A stretch of 35,012 nt of DNA from an uncultured Opitutia bacterium (GTDB taxonomy: Bacteria > Verrucomicrobiota > Verrucomicrobiia > Opitutales > Opitutaceae), in NCBI GenBank assembly GCA_903896015.1, contig CAITWF010000087.1, forward strand, positions 1 through 35,012, in the 5' to 3' direction. The stretch's first letter is position 1. Each line of letters opens with the position of its first letter. Positions 9,271 through 18,590 of this stretch are shown here, piece after piece. The notes under the pieces are model-generated. The model ran no database searches. It saw nothing but the letters and a program-made list of their open reading frames with translations, and was not told the DNA's origin. Both the position numbers and the translations under genes were made by a program.

Positions 9271-9303
9271 TCTCTTTGCGCCTTGACGACTTTGCGTGAA
9301 ATT
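9271..9303. repeat. Half-site of the 9-nt-period intergenic repeat (ACGCAAAG variant)
   Basis: The 83-nt gap between the permease and proA contains CTTTGCGCC, a degenerate unit, and CTTTGCGTG in tandem, with starts 18 nt apart (two 9-nt periods). The opposite strand reads ACGCAAAGT, CGTCAAGGC, GCAAAGA. The unit belongs to the same style as the repeats at 20200, 31763 and 33250, but here I find only one arm, so it may be a decayed copy. Confidence 0.5.
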
Positions 9304-9315
9304 CACCGCTCTTCC

Positions 9316-10590
9316 ATGTCCGCCGATCTCGCCCGTCTCGTCACGTCCCTCGCGCAGCGCGCCCGCGCCGCGTCGCTCGTGCTCGCAACCGCGCAGGTGG
9401 AGAAGAAAAACGCTACACTCGCGATACTGGCCGACCTGATCGACGCCTCGCACGCCGCGCTTCTCGCCGTCAACGCCCACGACCTTGCATCGCCCGAAGC
9501 CACCGCGCTTTCGACCGCATCCCGCGAACGCCTCACACTCACCGAAAAGAAACTCGCCCACCTCGCCCAGTCCGTCCGCGAAGTGATCGCTTTGCCCGAT
9601 CCGATCGGCACCGAACTCGACGCTTGGACGCGCCCGAACGGCCTGCGCATCCGCAAACTCCGCGTGCCGATCGGCGTGATCGGCATCATCTATGAAGCGC
9701 GTCCCAACGTCACCGTCGACTGCGCCATCCTCTGCCTCAAGAGCGGCAACGCCTCGATCCTCCGCGGCGGCAAGGAGTGCTTCCACACCAACACCGCCCT
9801 TGCTGCGCTGATCACGCAGGCGCTCACCGCCGCGGGCCTTCCCGCCGACGCCGTGCAACTCATCCCCACGACCGACCGCGCCGCGCTCACCACGCTCCTC
9901 AAGCTCGACACGCTGATCCACTGCATCATCCCGCGCGGCGGCGAGAGCCTCATCCGCTACGTCGTCCAAAATTCGACGATCCCCGTCATCAAGCACTACA
10001 CCGGCGTGTGCTTCATTTACGTGGATCGCGAAGCGGACTCTGACCTCGCGGAGAAAATCCTTGTCAACGCCAAGACTCAGCGCCCCGGCGTTTGCAACGC
10101 CGCCGAGCAACTTCTCGTCCACGCCGCTGTCGCCGAAAATCTTCTGCCGCGCCTCGCCTCAGCGCTCCTCGCTAAGAACGTCCAACTCCGCTGCGACGCC
10201 GCCAGCGCCGCGCTTCTGGAAAAAGCGAAACTCGCGCACACCGCGGCCGGGCCCGCCGATTTCACCGCTGAGTTTCTCGATCTCATCATCGCCGTCCGTA
10301 TCGTCGACTCACTCGACACCGCGATTGCCACAATCAACCGCGATAGCTCCGGTCACAGCGAATCGATCGTAACGCGGGACGAAGCTGCCGCGCGCAAATT
10401 CCAAGCGAGCGTCGACAGCGCCGCCGTTTTTTGGAATGCGAGCACACGCTTTAACGACGGCTTCGAATTCGGTTTCGGCGCCGAGATCGGTATCAGCACC
10501 GATCGCCTCCACGCCCGCGGCCCAATGGGCCTGCCCGAGCTCTGCACCTACAAGTTCGTGATCGACGGCACCGGCCAGGTGCGCGGCTGA
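9316..10590 (+). CDS. proA: Gamma-glutamyl phosphate reductase (ProA)
   Basis: The 424-residue product catalyses the NADPH-dependent reduction of L-glutamyl 5-phosphate to glutamate 5-semialdehyde, the second step of proline synthesis, in the cytosol. It is an aldehyde-dehydrogenase-fold enzyme. The conserved catalytic-Cys segment NAKTQRPGVCNAAEQLLVH is intact, as are the N-terminal nucleotide-binding part (GVIGIIYEARPNVTVD) and the C-terminal signature (RGPMGLPELCTYKFV). An in-frame extension reaches back to 9115 inside the permease gene, but the ATG at 9316 (MSADLARLV) gives the usual family length of about 420. There is no proB next to it. The gene is plus-strand and 83 nt after the exporter, with a repeat half-site between them, so co-transcription is possible but not assured. 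Confidence 0.95.
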   Translation: MSADLARLVTSLAQRARAASLVLATAQVEKKNATLAILADLIDASHAALLAVNAHDLASPEATALSTASRERLTLTEKKLAHLAQSVREVIALPDPIGTELDAWTRPNGLRIRKLRVPIGVIGIIYEARPNVTVDCAILCLKSGNASILRGGKECFHTNTALAALITQALTAAGLPADAVQLIPTTDRAALTTLLKLDTLIHCIIPRGGESLIRYVVQNSTIPVIKHYTGVCFIYVDREADSDLAEKILVNAKTQRPGVCNAAEQLLVHAAVAENLLPRLASALLAKNVQLRCDAASAALLEKAKLAHTAAGPADFTAEFLDLIIAVRIVDSLDTAIATINRDSSGHSESIVTRDEAAARKFQASVDSAAVFWNASTRFNDGFEFGFGAEIGISTDRLHARGPMGLPELCTYKFVIDGTGQVRG

Positions 10591-10602
10591 TTCGCGACGC
10601 TT

Positions 10603-11976
10603 CTACGGATTCAGCGCCATCAGAGCCGACGGGAGCTCAGCCCGCAACCCGACGAACCCCGCCAGCTTCATCCCGCGGCGAACTTCGGGTGCTTGCATGA
10701 AATGCCGCCAGACAAAGCCCGACCGCAGATTTTCCGCCATCAGCAGCGTGATCCCGAGATCGATGCCAATCACATCGGGTGACGCCCACCCGGTCTGCGG
10801 ATTAAACGCGTTCACGAAGCCGTAGTGTTTCCAAATTCGATCGCCGCCCGTTGCCCGCATCGCCTGCAGTGATGCAAGGCACTCGCTCGGCGCAAACGGT
10901 AGCGATCCACCCGGCGCTCCCGGCACGAGCGTGCCGTCCGCGCAATTCGGATCGTCTGACGGCCCGCCCCACGCGACGTAGCCGTGCACGCTGTCCGACG
11001 CCGTGAGCCCCCACATCACGCGCGACCAGCGCGCAAAATGCGCGGACATGACGCCGCTCCAGTCGCGTTGCGCGAGCGTGGCCTCCACCGAGTTCTTCCA
11101 ATAATCCGCCCGGCCGTCGCTCCACGCGCGAAAATCGAACCACGCGTGCGTGTATTGGTGCACGAAGAGCGGCGCGCCAGACAGAAACGTGTGCCCACCG
11201 TAGCGCTCGATCGGCCCGCGCTGCCACGCCTGCCATGTGTCGGACGGGAGCGGTTGTGTGGGCGCGCCGATCCCGAGCAGGTAGAGCCCGAGCATTTCCG
11301 CGTAGCTATCCCACCGGGCCGCCAAAAATCCCGTTTCCGGCCGCCAACCGTGCGAGAGTGTGCTTCCGCCATTCAGAGCCCACCGCCAGTTAATCCGCGC
11401 ATAAATGCGATCGGCGAGCGTCGTGACCTCAGGGTCGGCGAGATATTCGCGCGCGAGCAGCACGCCTTGCAGAAACAGCGCCGTATCGATCGTCGAGACT
11501 TCGCACTGCCACTCGCGCTGACCCGTGCGCGCCTCGATGAAATGATAAAACCAGCCGTGCTCCTGTTGAACATGTTCAAGTGCGAAACGCATCGTCTGCT
11601 CGACGCGCTGCCGCGCCTCGCCCGGCCGCAGCCATCCGCGATCGTCGGCGATGCACCAGGCGGTGAGTGCAAATCCCGTCGCCGCGATGCTCGCCGGCCC
11701 GCCGCTCCGCCCGCCGTCCGCCGGCGCACGATCGCGCGCGAGCCCAGACACGGGATCAGTTTGCTCGACGAAATAATTCACCGCGCCCCGCTGGCATTGC
11801 TCCAGCAGCCGCGCATCGGCCGCGCTCACGCGTTGATCGAGCAGCGCCATAGCGGGATGCGCCGACCACCCGGGACTCGCCAGCCATGCCGCACCCAGCA
11901 GAAATTGGAGCAGGCTCCGCACCCACCACCCCTGCGGGTGACCCGGGGATTCCTTCGAACTGTGGGGTAAACGCAT
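10603..11976 (-). CDS. Glucoamylase-like (PF10091) / GH144-type secreted glycosidase
   Basis: The 457-residue protein belongs to the glycoamylase-like family PF10091, which includes GH144 endo-beta-1,2-glucanases. Seen directly are GAVNYFVEQTDPVSGLARDRAP near the N-terminus, a central GHTFLSGAPLFVHQYTHAWFDFR, and near the C-terminus the FNPQTGWASPDVIGIDLGITLLMAENLRSG block. These are typical of this (alpha/alpha)6-barrel. A hydrophobic signal segment (SLLQFLLGAAWLASPGWSA) begins about residue 20. A GTG at 11922 would remove the odd 18-residue leader and give a standard signal peptide, so the true start may be 11922. Family activity on beta-1,2-glucan is established for some members, but the substrate here is inferred. 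It converges with proA, leaving only 12 nt between stop codons. Confidence 0.82.
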   Translation of the reverse strand: MRLPHSSKESPGHPQGWWVRSLLQFLLGAAWLASPGWSAHPAMALLDQRVSAADARLLEQCQRGAVNYFVEQTDPVSGLARDRAPADGGRSGGPASIAATGFALTAWCIADDRGWLRPGEARQRVEQTMRFALEHVQQEHGWFYHFIEARTGQREWQCEVSTIDTALFLQGVLLAREYLADPEVTTLADRIYARINWRWALNGGSTLSHGWRPETGFLAARWDSYAEMLGLYLLGIGAPTQPLPSDTWQAWQRGPIERYGGHTFLSGAPLFVHQYTHAWFDFRAWSDGRADYWKNSVEATLAQRDWSGVMSAHFARWSRVMWGLTASDSVHGYVAWGGPSDDPNCADGTLVPGAPGGSLPFAPSECLASLQAMRATGGDRIWKHYGFVNAFNPQTGWASPDVIGIDLGITLLMAENLRSGFVWRHFMQAPEVRRGMKLAGFVGLRAELPSALMALNP

Positions 11977-12215
11977 TATGCGACAGTCCTGACTATCCCT
12001 CTATCGGCACAACCGGACACTGGATGCAGTGCCGCACGGACGCGATCGAAAATTTCTTGCGGGCACCTTTTCTTAACTCTGAGCGCGCTTCTCATTTCGC
12101 AAAAACGCAATCGGGCGTCGCTGAAGGAAGACGCGAGCCGGCCGGACAAGTTTGTCACCTTCAAAAAATCGTCGCCCCCGGCTCGTCCGCCGGCTGGGAT
12201 ATTTTCAATCCAACC
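11977..12215. other. Intergenic region between the divergent glycosidase and cupin genes
   Basis: This 239-nt stretch separates two divergently transcribed genes and must hold promoters for both. I see no convincing -35/-10 pair. One short perfect inverted repeat, GACAAGTTTGTC (5-nt arms, 2-nt spacer), lies at 12145-12156, about 60 nt before the cupin start, and could be an operator. The open frame of the cupin extends leftwards through this region, but its translation there looks non-coding. Confidence 0.3.
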
Positions 12216-12572
12216 ATGCCCACGCTCATCGCCACCCCGTCCATCATTACCGCCGCCGGTCATCCGCCGAAAAAGATCGAGGAGTTCATCGGCCGCGTAA
12301 ACTCGAAGACCGACGCCCTCAGCATCGCGCGCATGACGAGCCCCGCCGGCTGGGTCGAACCGGGGCAGACACCCGAGTTCGACGAGTTCACCGTGGTCCT
12401 GCGCGGCCTGCTCAAAGTCGAATCCAAGACCGGAACGGTCGAAGTCCCTGCCGGCTCCGCGATCATCACGCACCAAGGCGAATGGGTCCGCTATTCGACG
12501 CCGCACGGCGCGGAATACATCGCCGTGTGCCTGCCGGCGTTCTCGCCAGCGACGGTGCGGCGGGACTCGTAG
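12216..12572 (+). CDS. Small single-domain cupin protein
   Basis: The 118-residue product is a one-domain cupin. The stretch WVEPGQTPEFDEFTVVLRGLLKVE corresponds to cupin motif 1 and GSAIITHQGEWVRYSTPHGAEYIAVCLPAF to motif 2. The His-rich metal site of classical cupins is only partly present: Glu residues in motif 1 and a single His in motif 2. It may be a binding protein rather than an enzyme. The N-terminal KKIEEFIGRVNSKTDALSIARM is, as I recall, typical of a widespread uncharacterised subgroup. The ATG at 12216 is chosen because residues upstream of it do not look like protein. It converges with the xanthine dehydrogenase gene (5 nt between stops) and is therefore not part of the purine operon. 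Its role is unknown. Confidence 0.72.
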   Translation: MPTLIATPSIITAAGHPPKKIEEFIGRVNSKTDALSIARMTSPAGWVEPGQTPEFDEFTVVLRGLLKVESKTGTVEVPAGSAIITHQGEWVRYSTPHGAEYIAVCLPAFSPATVRRDS

Positions 12573-12577
12573 TCAGG

Positions 12578-15500
12578 CTAAATCGACCTCGCCTGGATTT
12601 CTTTCCACACCGCCTCGCCCGTCGCCGGTGAGGCGAGCGGGATTTGGCCGCCGGGTTTCCCGAAATTCGCCACGGCGTCGCGAATCGCTTCGCGCACGGA
12701 AAATGCCAGCATCAGCGGCGGTTCGCCCACGGCTTTGCTGCCGTGAATCGTGTTGGGCTGCGCGGCGTTGGCGAGCAGAGTGACGTTGAACTCCATCGGC
12801 GCGTCTCCGATCGCGGGAATCTGATAGGTACTCGCGCTGTGCGTGAGGAGGCGGCCCTTCGCGTCCCACTTCAATTCCTCGCTCGTGAGCCAGCCCATGC
12901 CCTGCACGAAGCCACCTTCGATCTGGCCGCGATCGATGCCGGGGTTGAGCGAGTCGCCGACGTCGTGCACGATGTCCACGCGGCGCACGCGGCTCATGCC
13001 GGTGTAGCCGTCGACCTCGACCTCCGCAACGGCGGCGCCGCACGCGAAGTAGTGAAACGGTCGGCCCGACGACGTCGTCCAGTCCCATTGGATACCGGGC
13101 GTCTTGTAGTAGCCGGTCGCCGCAAGACTCACGCGATCGAGGTAAGCCTGGTTGCAGATCTTGGCGAACGACACGCTCGCTCCGGAATTCTTCGCGCGCG
13201 CCTCACCGGCGACAAATTCGATTTGCTCCGGCGCCGTGCCGAGCAGCTTCGCGGCCACCGGGGCAAGCCGCTCCCTCAGGGTCACACACGCAGCGGCGAC
13301 CGCCATGCCGTTGAGGTCCGCGCCACTCGAGGCCGCAGTGGGCGACGTGTTGGGAATTTTGTCGGTCGCGGTCGCCATGATGCGAATCGCATCGGCCTTC
13401 AGGCCGAGCTCGCGCATCGCGACACCAAGGATCTTCACGTAAAGCCCCTGCCCCATCTCGGTGCCGCCATGGTTCACCTGCACCGAACCATCGGCATAAA
13501 TCAGCACGTAGGCGCCTGCTTGGTTGTAGTGCGTCAGCGTAAACGAAATGCCGAACTTCAGCGGCGTGATCGCGAGCCCGCGTTTCACGCCTGCGTGGGC
13601 GGCATTCCATTGCGCGATCTCGGTGCGGCGCGCGGCGAAGTTTGCCTGCACCTTCGCCTGCGCCCAAATCGCCTGGAGGCGGTTGTCGCCAATGTCCTCG
13701 CGGTAGTGCGTGCGGTTGGTCTCGCCGGCGCCGTGGTAAAGGTTGCGCTCGCGCACGACCTCGGGTGCGAGCCCGCAGGCGCGGGCCACCCGATCGACGA
13801 TCTCCTCGACCACGAGCATACCCTGCGGTCCGCCGAACCCGCGGAACGCCGTGTGGGAGGAGGTGTTGGTCTTCGCGATCTGTCCGGTGAACCGCACCGC
13901 CGGAATGTAGTAGGCGTTGTCCAAGTGAAAGAGCGCGCGATCGAGAATCGGCTGCGAAAGGTCGAGGGACCAGCCGCCGTCCGAAACAAGCTCGACCTGC
14001 GAGGCCAGCAAACGTCCGTCGCGATCGTGGCCGACGGAAAACTTCGCGTGGAACGGGTGCCGCTTGCCCGTGAGCGCCATGTCGAGATCGCGATCGAGCT
14101 GCACGCGCACAGGCCGGCCCGTCTTCACGGCAGCGAGCGCGACGTAGGCCGCCCAAGCGTTGCCCTGCGTTTCCTTGCCGCCAAAACCGCCGCCCATGCG
14201 CGGCGACTGTACGACGACTTTGTTGCGCGCCACGTGCAACACCTCGGCGACGATCGCCTGGATTTCAGACGGATGCTGCGTCGAGGAATTCACGAGCACG
14301 GCGCCGTCTTCGCCGGCCTCGGCCCAAGCGGCGTGCGTCTCGAGGTAAAAATGCTCCTGCCCACCAAAGAAAAACTCGCCCTCGATCTTTGCCGGCGCCA
14401 CGGCGAGTTCCGCCGCACAGTCGCCGCGCGTGAGCGTGTGCGGCTCCGCATGGTAACTACCCGCCGCGATCGCCGCGGGAATTCCAACGAGCGCCGGCAA
14501 CGGCTCATATTCCACCTCGACGAGCGCCGCCGCCGCGCGGCACGCCTCGACCGACTCGCCCACCACGAGCGCGACGATCTGGCCGTGAAACAATATCTCA
14601 TCGGTGGCGAGCAGCGGCTCGTCGTGGCGCACCGGTCCGCTGTTGTTCTCACCCGGGATATCCTCCGCGAGAAGCACGGCCGCGATACCCGGCATCCGGA
14701 GCGCGACGCCGGCATCGCGCTTTTTGATTTTCGCGCGCGCGTGCGGCGCCATCACCGGCCAAACATCGAGCATCTGCCGCTTCTGTGCCGTGTCGTCGAC
14801 ATAGTGGGCGCGGCCCGTCACGTGGCCGACCGCGCTCTCGTGGCGCAGCTTTTTTGAGGCATCCGCCACCTGCCACGGCGCGCTGACAGCGAAACTCGCC
14901 GGCACATCCGCCACCTCGCTCGCCTCACCGGCGACAAATTTTTCCCAAAGCGACACCACCACGCCGCGCCGGTAGTCCGCACTCCCGCGCACGTCGTCGA
15001 TCGGTTTGAATTCGCCCCGCAAAATTTCTTTAATCACACCGGCTGATTCGCTCAACTTTTTCCCGAGGAGCGCGGCCTCAGCCTGCTTCGCGCGGGTGGG
15101 CATTGCCGCCACGCCACCGAAGGCAATTCGCGCGTGCCGCACGAGGCCGGCGGCATCGACGTCCACGCAAAAAGCGCCCGCCACGATGCTGATGTCGAGT
15201 TCTCGCCGATGGGAGATTTTCTGGAAATCCACGCGCCGCGTCAGCTCCTTCGCCGGCCCGCCGCGCGCCAGCAAAACCTCCTTCATAACTTCGTCCGGCC
15301 GGAGTTGGGTCTGCCGGTAAGCCGTGAAAAATTCCGCCAGCGGCACTGTGCGCTCGCCGAACGTCGAGGCGAGGACCACGCTCGCATCGAGCGTGAGCAG
15401 CACCGGCGCGCTGTCGCCGATCGGCGAGGCGGTCACGAGGTTGCCGCCGAGCGTCGCGCGATTGCGGATTTGCCGCGCCGCGAAGACCCAGAGCATCTTT

Positions 15501-16387
15501 GCGATGGACGGATATTCTCCGGCGAGTGCTTCTTCGACCGCAGTGAGCGTCGTGCCCGCGCCGATCCGCCACTCGGTAGGCGTCGCCACGATGGAAGTTA
15601 ATTCGGCCACACCTTCGACCGAGATGAGCGCCGGAAATTTTTTAAATTTCTTGTTCAGTTCGACCCCAATTTCAGTCGCCCCGGCGATAAGCTTCGCTTC
15701 GGGATGCCGGCTGCGTAGCGCAAAGAGTTCGGCGAGCGACGTCGGCCGAAAGAAATGCTCGCCGCCACCCGCGTAATTCAAAGCCGATGGCACCGCGACT
15801 TCTTCCAGCAACCGCTGCGCAAACGGATCCGTCGCGTCACTTTCCGGAGTGCGCCGCGCCCAGGCGTCGGTCGCGGCGTCGCGGATCGGCCGGTAGCCGG
15901 TGCAGCGGCAGAGGTTGCCGCACAGTTGATTGCAGAGCTGCGGCTGCGTCTTCGCGCCTTCGCGGTAGTAGCCCTCAAACATCGAAACCACGAAGCCCGG
16001 CGTGCAATAGCCGCACTGCGATCCGAAGTGCTCCACCATCGCGGCCTGCACCGGATGGAGCTCGTTTTGATCGTGCCCACTGCACGCGAGTCCCTCGACC
16101 GTCACGACCTCACGCCCAGCGAACATCGGCAGCAGCGCGATGCACGAGTTGATCGCCCGATAGGTCGGATGGCCGGCCGGATTGCGCTCGACGAGCGCGA
16201 CGGAGCACGCACCACAATCGCCCTCCGCACAACCGCACTTGCTGCCGGTGCGGCCGGTGGAGCGCAGCCAGTTTAGCAGTGTCGTCGTCGCGGCGACGCC
16301 GCCCACGCGAACGCGTTCGCCATTCAGCAAAAAATCAAACGACTCGGTTTGCGCCGCGCCGATCGCGACGGCGGAAGTGTTACTCAT
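12578..16387 (-). CDS. xdh: Single-chain xanthine dehydrogenase (2Fe-2S, FAD and molybdopterin domains fused)
   Basis: The 1269-residue enzyme oxidises hypoxanthine and xanthine to urate. Domains in order: a plant-type [2Fe-2S] domain with C53, C58, C61 and C82; a second [2Fe-2S] domain with C124, C127, C159 and C161 (GNLCRCTGY); an FAD domain (about 215-480, IAGATEIGVELNKKF and GGNLVTASPIGDSAPVLL); and the molybdopterin domains from about 525 on (ESAVGHVTGRAHYVDD). Active-site residues matching the bovine enzyme include the Gln of GGQEHFYLET (about 672), the Arg of AFRGFGG (about 847), which supports purine specificity, and the Glu of GEPPLM (about 1219). Many bacteria split this into XdhA and XdhB; here it is one chain, as in eukaryotes. 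It is last in the purine operon, 53 nt after the aminohydrolase gene. AAGGAG lies only 1 nt before the ATG. No xdhC is nearby. Confidence 0.95.
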   Translation of the reverse strand: MSNTSAVAIGAAQTESFDFLLNGERVRVGGVAATTTLLNWLRSTGRTGSKCGCAEGDCGACSVALVERNPAGHPTYRAINSCIALLPMFAGREVVTVEGLACSGHDQNELHPVQAAMVEHFGSQCGYCTPGFVVSMFEGYYREGAKTQPQLCNQLCGNLCRCTGYRPIRDAATDAWARRTPESDATDPFAQRLLEEVAVPSALNYAGGGEHFFRPTSLAELFALRSRHPEAKLIAGATEIGVELNKKFKKFPALISVEGVAELTSIVATPTEWRIGAGTTLTAVEEALAGEYPSIAKMLWVFAARQIRNRATLGGNLVTASPIGDSAPVLLTLDASVVLASTFGERTVPLAEFFTAYRQTQLRPDEVMKEVLLARGGPAKELTRRVDFQKISHRRELDISIVAGAFCVDVDAAGLVRHARIAFGGVAAMPTRAKQAEAALLGKKLSESAGVIKEILRGEFKPIDDVRGSADYRRGVVVSLWEKFVAGEASEVADVPASFAVSAPWQVADASKKLRHESAVGHVTGRAHYVDDTAQKRQMLDVWPVMAPHARAKIKKRDAGVALRMPGIAAVLLAEDIPGENNSGPVRHDEPLLATDEILFHGQIVALVVGESVEACRAAAALVEVEYEPLPALVGIPAAIAAGSYHAEPHTLTRGDCAAELAVAPAKIEGEFFFGGQEHFYLETHAAWAEAGEDGAVLVNSSTQHPSEIQAIVAEVLHVARNKVVVQSPRMGGGFGGKETQGNAWAAYVALAAVKTGRPVRVQLDRDLDMALTGKRHPFHAKFSVGHDRDGRLLASQVELVSDGGWSLDLSQPILDRALFHLDNAYYIPAVRFTGQIAKTNTSSHTAFRGFGGPQGMLVVEEIVDRVARACGLAPEVVRERNLYHGAGETNRTHYREDIGDNRLQAIWAQAKVQANFAARRTEIAQWNAAHAGVKRGLAITPLKFGISFTLTHYNQAGAYVLIYADGSVQVNHGGTEMGQGLYVKILGVAMRELGLKADAIRIMATATDKIPNTSPTAASSGADLNGMAVAAACVTLRERLAPVAAKLLGTAPEQIEFVAGEARAKNSGASVSFAKICNQAYLDRVSLAATGYYKTPGIQWDWTTSSGRPFHYFACGAAVAEVEVDGYTGMSRVRRVDIVHDVGDSLNPGIDRGQIEGGFVQGMGWLTSEELKWDAKGRLLTHSASTYQIPAIGDAPMEFNVTLLANAAQPNTIHGSKAVGEPPLMLAFSVREAIRDAVANFGKPGGQIPLASPATGEAVWKEIQARSI

Positions 16388-16440
16388 GCTCCTTATTTAC
16401 GCCAGGGCCCCTCGCGGGCAACTCAACTCTCGCGCCCGCC

Positions 16441-17184
16441 CTACAGCGCCGCGCGATTCACATCCTTGTAGTAGAGGTAGCTCGCGGGCGACTTGCCCAT
16501 CGCGACAAACCACTGCGGGCAATACGGCGCCATCCAGATCACATCACCGGCCGCGACCGGATACCAGCAGTCTTCAAGGCGGTAAACGCCCTGCCCCGCC
16601 AGCATCAGGAGCCCATGCTCCATCACGTGCGTCTCGACAAACGGCAGCGTCGCGCCCGGCTGATAAGTGAAAATGTTCATCGCCAGATCGAACGCCGGCA
16701 CGTCGGGCAGCAGCACCTGCAGCCGCGCATCCGGATCGCCGAGGAACGGCTGGCCCTCGATCTTTGCCGCATCCCCAATGATCGCCTGCGCCGCGGCCAC
16801 GCCGGTAAGCGGCGCGAATTTTTTCTGAAACAATGTCACGCGCGTGCCCGCTTTTGGTGCGGTGAGCGACCAAGCCTCGCCGGCCGGCGCGAAGAAAAAC
16901 GCGCCCGCTGACACGTTCTGCGTCACGTCGCCGATTGTCAGCAGGCCGCCGCCCGTCGCAAAATAGCCCGCGGTCTCCACGTCATTTGCCGGCAGCGTCG
17001 CGCGCCCGCCCGACTCAAACGTCACCATCACCTGCGCGAACTTCGCGCCCATCGCCCGGTTGATCAAAATAATCGTGGCGGCACCGGTGATGCCGGGGAC
17101 GTTGCTCTTGACGTGACCGTCCGGCGCGATGAGGGCGTGACGCGCGGCGATGCGCGTGCGGGTTTGTCCGTAAGGAATGCTCAT
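16441..17184 (-). CDS. allE: (S)-ureidoglycine aminohydrolase (bicupin, AllE type)
   Basis: The 247-residue bicupin is predicted to release ammonia from (S)-ureidoglycine, giving (S)-ureidoglycolate, directly after allantoate amidohydrolase. The N-terminal ALIAPDGHVKSNVPGITGA is characteristic of the family. The second cupin carries the expected Mn ligands: E, H and H in VETHVMEHG and Q in YCPQWFVA, with the conserved YYKDVNR near the C-terminus. The start is the ATG at 17184, which overlaps the allB stop in an ATGA. An upstream extension to 17337 would run inside allB and does not look like protein. The tight coupling with allB and allC supports the assignment. The product ureidoglycolate has no obvious consuming enzyme in the window. 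Confidence 0.9.
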   Translation of the reverse strand: MSIPYGQTRTRIAARHALIAPDGHVKSNVPGITGAATIILINRAMGAKFAQVMVTFESGGRATLPANDVETAGYFATGGGLLTIGDVTQNVSAGAFFFAPAGEAWSLTAPKAGTRVTLFQKKFAPLTGVAAAQAIIGDAAKIEGQPFLGDPDARLQVLLPDVPAFDLAMNIFTYQPGATLPFVETHVMEHGLLMLAGQGVYRLEDCWYPVAAGDVIWMAPYCPQWFVAMGKSPASYLYYKDVNRAAL

Positions 17185-18590
17185 GAGTTTCCGCGATGCG
17201 GTGCGAGAAATTGACCGGGTTGCGGCAGGTTCGTCAACCGCCCGGCGGCGTAGACCGCACAGCCGCGCACGTAGGTGTCCGTCACCCGCACCTTGCTCTT
17301 CAGGCCGACGTAGGCGCTGATCCGGTGGCGCGTCCACAGGCTCTCCGCTTCGATCTCGTGCTCGGTGCCATATTTAAACAGCGAGAAATCCGCGTCACGC
17401 CCGACAGCAAGTTCGCCCTTCCGCGCATCGATCCGGAAACGGCGCGCGACATTCCGCGCGAGTACCGCCGCCAGGATCGGCAGATCTTTTTCGGCGGTCT
17501 TCGCACACTCGGAAAACATCAGTTCATAGCCGTGCTGCACGCCCGCGATGCCGCCCCACACGGCAAACATGTTCGCGGAATCCTTCATCTCCGGGCGTGA
17601 CGGCGAATGATCGGAGCCGACGGTCTGGATGTTGCCCGCGCGCAACTCCGCCCACAAACCCACGCGCCGTTTCTCGTCGCGCAACGGCGGCGCGCACTTC
17701 GCGATCGCGCCGAGGCGGACGACGTCCTTGTCGTTGAGCAGAAGATAATGCGGGCACGTCTCCGCCGTCACGTCGACACGCAGATCGCGTGCCTCGGTGA
17801 TGAGCGCGATGCCCTCGGGGCTGCTCACGTGCACGATGTGCAACGCGCAGCCCGTCTCGCCCGCGAGTTCTAGCGCCGTGCTAATCGCGGCGAGTTCGAC
17901 CTCGACGGGACGGGATGCGAGATAGGCCTTCGCGTCAGTCTTGCCCTTGGCCTTCTGCTCGGCGGTGAGTTTGGCCGCGAGCGCGTCGTCTTCGGCATGC
18001 ACGGCGACAAGTAAACCGAGTTTCGCCGCGCGCTTCATGCCTTCGCGCAGCGACGCCGCATCGACGTTCAGGAAACTGTCGATGCCACTGTTGCACATGA
18101 ACGCCTTCAGCCCAATCGCGCCCGCGTCGCGCAGGCCAGCGAGCTTGTCGAGATTCGTCGGTGTAAGTCCGCCCCACAGCGCGAAGTCCGTGCACGATTT
18201 CTCCTCGGCCAACGCGCGTTTGATACGGAAATTCGCGGCGTCGAGCACCGGCGGCTCCGAGTTAAGCGGCATGTCGAAAAACATCGTGCCCCCACCCGCC
18301 GCGAGCGCAGCCGAACCGGTCGCGAGACCTTCCCAATCGGCGCGGCCCGGCTCGTTGAAGTGCACGTGCGCGTCGATAATGCCGGGAAAAAGGTAACGGC
18401 CGCGCGCGTCGAGCGTGCTTACGGTCCTCTCGTCGATCTCCGGCGCGATCTGCACGATCCGGCCGCGCAGCACTGCGAGGTCGGCCTCAACAATGCCGGA
18501 CGGCGTAACCAGTTTTCCGCCGCGCACGATGAGATCGAGCGGGTCGGGTTCGACGGGCGCTTTCTTGGCAAAGGACTTGAAGCTTTTCAT
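17181..18590 (-). CDS. allB: Allantoinase
   Basis: The 469-residue cytosolic metallo-amidohydrolase opens the hydantoin ring of allantoin to allantoate. The cyclic amidohydrolase fold shows the metal ligands in order: H75 and H77 in DAHVHFNEPGR, the carboxylated lysine K162 in GLKAFMCNSG, H198 in AVHAEDD, H254 in HIVHVSSPEG and D327 in GSDHSPS. NEPGR after the first His pair and the serine-rich SDHSPS are typical of allantoinase among dihydroorotase-like enzymes. The gene overlaps both neighbours by 4 nt: its ATG overlaps the allC stop, and its TGA overlaps the start of the ureidoglycine aminohydrolase gene. Translation of the three is therefore probably coupled. Dihydropyrimidinase is the main alternative, but the context argues against it. 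Confidence 0.94.
   Translation of the reverse strand: MKSFKSFAKKAPVEPDPLDLIVRGGKLVTPSGIVEADLAVLRGRIVQIAPEIDERTVSTLDARGRYLFPGIIDAHVHFNEPGRADWEGLATGSAALAAGGGTMFFDMPLNSEPPVLDAANFRIKRALAEEKSCTDFALWGGLTPTNLDKLAGLRDAGAIGLKAFMCNSGIDSFLNVDAASLREGMKRAAKLGLLVAVHAEDDALAAKLTAEQKAKGKTDAKAYLASRPVEVELAAISTALELAGETGCALHIVHVSSPEGIALITEARDLRVDVTAETCPHYLLLNDKDVVRLGAIAKCAPPLRDEKRRVGLWAELRAGNIQTVGSDHSPSRPEMKDSANMFAVWGGIAGVQHGYELMFSECAKTAEKDLPILAAVLARNVARRFRIDARKGELAVGRDADFSLFKYGTEHEIEAESLWTRHRISAYVGLKSKVRVTDTYVRGCAVYAAGRLTNLPQPGQFLAPHRGNS

Noticed and set aside
12216-12572. Cupin gene as the missing ureidoglycolate lyase
   Set aside because: It is shorter than AllA (about 160-170 residues), lacks recognisable AllA features, and is on the opposite strand, convergent with the operon.
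12644-14857. Long plus-strand open frame (737 codons) opposite xanthine dehydrogenase
   Set aside because: It is antisense to a clearly real gene, its translation is rich in Arg, His and Ala, and it has no recognisable motif. High GC leaves few stops in this frame.
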